DNA of 27,729 nucleotides from Spirochaetia bacterium UBA2205. GTDB taxonomy: Bacteria > Spirochaetota > UBA4802 > UB4802. Position numbers and translations under genes: made by a program. The notes beneath the pieces are model-generated. The model was not told the origin of the DNA and ran no database searches. It saw only the letters and a list, made by a program, of their open reading frames with translations. Location: positions 1-27,729 of the forward strand of contig DCUV01000032.1 of NCBI GenBank assembly GCA_002328585.1. Direction: 5' to 3'. Below are positions 24,713 to 27,729 of this stretch, piece by piece (the first letter of the stretch is position 1; each line of letters starts with the position of its first letter).

Positions 24713-25760
24713 AAAAGAAGCGGTCCTCTTATCACAATACACATTGCAAACACCCGTTGCAATTATGGAGGTGTGCGGCACCCATACCACTGAATTTTTT
24801 AGGACCGGTGTAAAGGATATATTTCCGCAGGGATTGCGCCTTATTGATGGGCCGGGATGCCCTGTTTGTGTTACATCCAATGACTATCTCGATACAGCCA
24901 TTGCTATTGGCTGGCAGTACCATTGCATCATTGCTACCTTTGGGGATATGATGAAGGTACCCTCATCGTACAGCTCGCTGTCAAAAGAAAAATCAAAAGG
25001 GCTGTCGGTAGAAGTTGTGTATTCACCAATGGATGCGGTGCAGTTAGCTGTCGATAATCCTGATAAAAAAATTGTTTTTTTAAGTATAGGCTTTGAAACA
25101 ACAGCACCAGCCGAGGCAGTTTGTGTACTTGAAGCAAAAAAACGCAATATTAAAAACTTTTTCATTTTACCCGGTAACAAGCTTACCGTGCCGGCAGTTA
25201 AGGTGTTGCTCGACTCTGGCGAGGTAAATATTGATGGATTTATATTGCCCGGGCATGTCAGCGCTATCATTGGCAAAAAAGCATGGGATTTCATAGCAAC
25301 GGACTATGGCAAACCCGCGGTTGTTGCAGGCTTTGAAGATCATGATCTAATCCGCGGAACACTGCTATTGCTCAATTTAATTACGCACGCCAACCCCAGC
25401 GTGGTGAACGAATATACCCGTGTTGTCCGTGACGATGGTAATCCAAAAGCGCTGGAAATACTCTACAGCGTATTTAAAAAAGGTGATGCCAGCTGGCGCG
25501 GTATTGGTACTATCCCTGAAAGTGGATTGCTGCTCAACGATGACTATGCATCCTTTGACGCATTACAGCAGTTTACCCCCGATGTCCCGCCACCAAAAGA
25601 GCATCCGGGATGCCGCTGCGGCGAACTTTTGCGCGGGGTGATTATACCAACCGATTGCCCTTTATTTGGCAAAGCGTGTAATCCCGAGCATGCTATTGGC
25701 CCGTGCATGGTATCCTCCGAGGGACCATGCTCAGCATACTATAAATATGGGAGAAAGTAA
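24702..25760 (+). CDS. hypD: Hydrogenase Fe-S assembly protein HypD
   Basis: A 352-residue [4Fe-4S] protein that, with HypC, holds the iron while CN and CO ligands are attached. Conserved cysteines are visible in MEVCGTHT (residues about 20-27), GPGCPVCVTS (about 49-58) and the C-terminal cluster region (HPGCRCGELLRG, TDCPLFGKAC, GPCMVSSEGPCSAYYKYG). GFETTAPAEA, a family signature, is near residue 130. The ATG within the end of hypF is preferred over a TTG six codons earlier, since family proteins begin just before the first helix. Coupled to hypF by 11-nt overlap and to hypE by a TAAATG junction. Confidence 0.96.
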   Translation: MDIKKEAVLLSQYTLQTPVAIMEVCGTHTTEFFRTGVKDIFPQGLRLIDGPGCPVCVTSNDYLDTAIAIGWQYHCIIATFGDMMKVPSSYSSLSKEKSKGLSVEVVYSPMDAVQLAVDNPDKKIVFLSIGFETTAPAEAVCVLEAKKRNIKNFFILPGNKLTVPAVKVLLDSGEVNIDGFILPGHVSAIIGKKAWDFIATDYGKPAVVAGFEDHDLIRGTLLLLNLITHANPSVVNEYTRVVRDDGNPKALEILYSVFKKGDASWRGIGTIPESGLLLNDDYASFDALQQFTPDVPPPKEHPGCRCGELLRGVIIPTDCPLFGKACNPEHAIGPCMVSSEGPCSAYYKYGRK

Positions 25761-26759
25761 ATGGATATCATTGTTCCCGGCCATGGTAGTGGCGGCAAAA
25801 TGATGAATGATCTCATCAACAACACAATCAAATCTATCCTTGGAAGTGACACCATTCAGATAGATGATTCTGCCATCCTTACCGTACCGGTTCATTCCAT
25901 AGCCTTCACCACTGATAGCTACACTATAACACCCATCGAATTTTCCGGAGGAACTATCGGCAGCCTTGCTGTTAACGGTACCGTCAACGATTTAGCCGTT
26001 ATGGGAGCAGTCCCACGGTTTATCTCATGTGCACTCATTCTGGAAGAAGGATTGCCAATAGAAACATTGAAACGAATACTTATATCAATGAAGGAAGCAG
26101 CGCTCAAGGCAGGCGTGGCGATAGTTACCGGGGATACAAAGATTGTCCCCAAAGGTAAAGGCGACTGTATCTATATAAACACTGCCGGCATAGGCACCGT
26201 GGAGAACTCCGTTCAAAGGCGTCCTATTGTATCCGGCGATAGCATTATTATTAATGGAACTATCGGCGACCATGGCACTGCTATTATGGCTTTGCGAAAC
26301 AATCTAAGCTTTTCAAAGGGGCTATCATCCGATTGTGCAGCATTAAATCATCTGATTCAAGATATCATCAAACATTTTCCTGACGCTATAAAATTTATGC
26401 GCGATGCAACCCGCGGGGGCGTAGCATCAATACTCAACGAAATTACGAAAGGAGCATCATTTGGTGCTAAACTATTTGAAGAAGCACTCCCCATACGTGA
26501 CGAGGTAAAAGGCGTGAGCGAGATACTGGGCATAGATCCATTGTACAGTGCTAATGAAGGAAAGGTGGTTATTGTTGCCGATAGTACATATGCCAACGAT
26601 ATTGTTGCAATCATGAAAAAACATCCGGAGGGAGCAGATGCGGCTGTTATTGGCACCATAACCCACGAATTTCCGGGAAAAGCATATATGCAAACAACAA
26701 TTGGAGGCAACAGAATTTTACCAGTATTGATAGAGGAACAGCTTCCACGAATATGTTAA
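25761..26759 (+). CDS. hypE: Carbamoyl dehydratase HypE
   Basis: A 332-residue enzyme that takes the carbamoyl group from HypF on its C-terminal cysteine and dehydrates it with ATP to a thiocyanate, the source of the cyanide ligands. It ends in the diagnostic PRIC, so the acceptor Cys is intact. ATP-binding PurM-like features are clear: GHGSGGKMMNDLI at the start, DSAIL, TTDSYTITPIEFSGG, NGTVNDLAVMGA and TGDTKIV; DATRGGVASILNE lies near residue 217. The stop of hypD is immediately before the ATG. GGGAGA within the end of hypD serves as ribosome binding site. Length is normal for the family. Confidence 0.96.
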   Translation: MDIIVPGHGSGGKMMNDLINNTIKSILGSDTIQIDDSAILTVPVHSIAFTTDSYTITPIEFSGGTIGSLAVNGTVNDLAVMGAVPRFISCALILEEGLPIETLKRILISMKEAALKAGVAIVTGDTKIVPKGKGDCIYINTAGIGTVENSVQRRPIVSGDSIIINGTIGDHGTAIMALRNNLSFSKGLSSDCAALNHLIQDIIKHFPDAIKFMRDATRGGVASILNEITKGASFGAKLFEEALPIRDEVKGVSEILGIDPLYSANEGKVVIVADSTYANDIVAIMKKHPEGADAAVIGTITHEFPGKAYMQTTIGGNRILPVLIEEQLPRIC

Positions 26760-26776
26760 CCTGCAAGGAGGGTACC

Positions 26777-27007
26777 ATGTGTTTGGCAATACCAATGACT
26801 GTAAAAAGCATAGAAGGAACAAAAGCCGTTGTTGAATCAATGGGAGTAGAAAAAATTGTTGATATAGCGCTATCGCCTGATATAAAAATTAACGATAAGG
26901 TTATTGTCCATGCGGGATTTGTTATTGAAGTCCTTGATCCAGAGGCAGCCCGCGAGATAGAAGCAACATGGGAGGAGTATACAACATTGATGGGAAAAGA
27001 ACAGTAA
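26777..27007 (+). CDS. hypC: Hydrogenase assembly chaperone HypC
   Basis: A 76-residue OB-fold chaperone that binds HypD and the large-subunit precursor and carries the Fe(CN)2CO unit. It begins MCLAIPM; Cys2, exposed after removal of Met, is the essential metal-binding residue, so this ATG is the real start (an earlier in-frame Met eight codons upstream would bury it). The start is supported by AAGGAGGGTACC just before it. VIVHAGFVIEVLD near residues 45-57 includes the conserved His. It is the last hyp gene of the operon; hypA and hypB are not part of this cluster. Confidence 0.96.
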   Translation: MCLAIPMTVKSIEGTKAVVESMGVEKIVDIALSPDIKINDKVIVHAGFVIEVLDPEAAREIEATWEEYTTLMGKEQ

Positions 27008-27022
27008 AATCACGTTTTTATT

Positions 27023-27729
27023 ATGCGCACAATTACAACTCATGACATTTATACAGAAGTATCAAGGCTTATTGTTGAAGCAAATTTTTACCTGCCCGGT
27101 CATGTACAGAAGGCACTTCTTGCCATGTTCAACCGTGAAACCAAACCACTTGCAAGGGAAACACTTTCCATACTTTTAAAGAATGCAACCATTGCACAAC
27201 AAAACCATATACCGCTGTGTCAGGACTGCGGTTCGGTGATAGTATTTATTGACATGGGTGATGAGGTGCATATAGAGGGCAACCTCTATGAATGTATCAA
27301 CCGTGCCGTTGCCGATACCTACCACGCACATTATCTGCGCCCATCAATGGTTCAGGATCCACTGTTTGAAAGGACAAACACTGGCAACAATACCCCTGCA
27401 TGGATACATGTTGCAATAGTTAAAGGAAGCTCTGTTGCCATAACCGTGTATATAAAAGGCGGCGGCTCCGAGAACATGACTTCGCTCACAATGTTTACCC
27501 CAACAACTGATGTACATACAATTATTGAATATGTGGTCAGCACGGTAAAGCAAGCAGGGCCAAATCCCTGCCCGCCACTATTTCTGGGAATAGGCATAGG
27601 AGGCACTGCCGATGTGGCAATGCTCAATGCTAAAAAGGCAGTATTACACAATAAACCGCACCCAATGCAAAAATACAAACAGCTCGAAGAAGAAATATTA
27701 CAGCGATGTAATGAAACACAGGTGGGACC
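27023..27729 (+). CDS. Class I fumarate hydratase (or tartrate dehydratase) alpha part, 3' end cut
   Basis: The frame stays open to the window edge, giving 235 codons of a protein normally about 280 residues long. It matches the alpha subunit of the iron-sulfur hydro-lyases: IPLCQDCGSVIVFIDMGD (cluster Cys, residues about 65-82), FERTNTGNNTPAWIH (about 112-126), IKGGGSENMTSLTMF and NPCPPLFLGIGIGGTADVA (second cluster Cys). Class I fumarases hydrate fumarate to malate and contain an oxygen-sensitive [4Fe-4S] cluster; the tartrate dehydratase family cannot be excluded. It starts 15 nt after hypC with no evident ribosome binding site, so it is probably read from the hyp transcript. The beta part should follow beyond the window. 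Confidence 0.9.
   Translation, partial: MRTITTHDIYTEVSRLIVEANFYLPGHVQKALLAMFNRETKPLARETLSILLKNATIAQQNHIPLCQDCGSVIVFIDMGDEVHIEGNLYECINRAVADTYHAHYLRPSMVQDPLFERTNTGNNTPAWIHVAIVKGSSVAITVYIKGGGSENMTSLTMFTPTTDVHTIIEYVVSTVKQAGPNPCPPLFLGIGIGGTADVAMLNAKKAVLHNKPHPMQKYKQLEEEILQRCNETQVG

Noticed and set aside
26753..26776. Eight-codon N-terminal extension of HypC
   Set aside because: HypC needs Cys at position 2 after Met, and AAGGAGG sits just before the internal ATG.
1..27729. CRISPR arrays, tRNA or rRNA genes, integrases or transposases
   Set aside because: No regularly spaced repeats, clover-leaf sequences or recombinase motifs were recognised on either strand.

Overview
The window comes from a Gram-negative (diderm), AT-rich bacterium with an anaerobic, hydrogen-using lifestyle. 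This is inferred from lipoprotein signal peptides, an AsmA-type periplasmic protein, a Tat-exported [NiFe] hydrogenase, a multiheme c-type cytochrome lipoprotein, an oxygen-labile class I fumarase and a large 2-hydroxyacyl-CoA dehydratase activase-like protein. The gene style (giant TPR/propeller lipoproteins, fused activase) would fit a spirochaete-like lineage, but no marker gene here proves a phylum.

Left region (1-10839, all minus strand): a tightly coupled operon read right to left. It encodes an AsmA/YdbH-like inner-membrane-anchored periplasmic protein, a DUF1318 (YdbL-like) lipoprotein, a 2460-residue lipoprotein (beta-propeller, long TPR arrays and two CHAT-like modules lacking the expected catalytic residues) and a response-regulator receiver domain cut by the window edge. 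Junctions are ATGA, ATGA and TAAATG. This resembles the E. coli ydbH-ynbE-ydbL envelope-lipid system with a large surface or periplasmic scaffold added.

Middle region (11058-17824): a small STAS-like protein with a clear sigma70-type promoter lies tail-to-tail with a 1433-residue tandem activase/dehydratase-like fusion. Then come an intergenic interspersed repeat of the 'LTPGPSP' kind flanked by inverted repeats, a TerC-family membrane protein and the nickel-insertion GTPase HypB. The gap next to HypB (17825-18352) holds the broken 3' end of a DUF4143-type ATPase gene, a second repeat-like motif at the break and the hydrogenase terminator.

Right region (18353-27729): a minus-strand hydrogenase operon (tetraheme cytochrome lipoprotein, maturation protease, small subunit, large subunit, terminator) diverges from a plus-strand maturation operon (hypF, hypD, hypE, hypC), followed by the alpha part of a class I fumarate hydratase. 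No membrane cytochrome b subunit and no hypA are seen. The divergent intergenic region carries a shared 9-bp motif, ATTATTGCA, upstream of a TATAAT box on both sides. It forms a perfect 12-bp inverted repeat on the hydrogenase side and suggests co-regulation of enzyme and maturation genes.

The most promising observations are the shared operator motif, the TPR lipoprotein with double degenerate CHAT modules inside a YdbH/YdbL-like operon, and the hydrogenase with an apparently four-cysteine medial cluster and a lipoprotein cytochrome as its likely electron partner.
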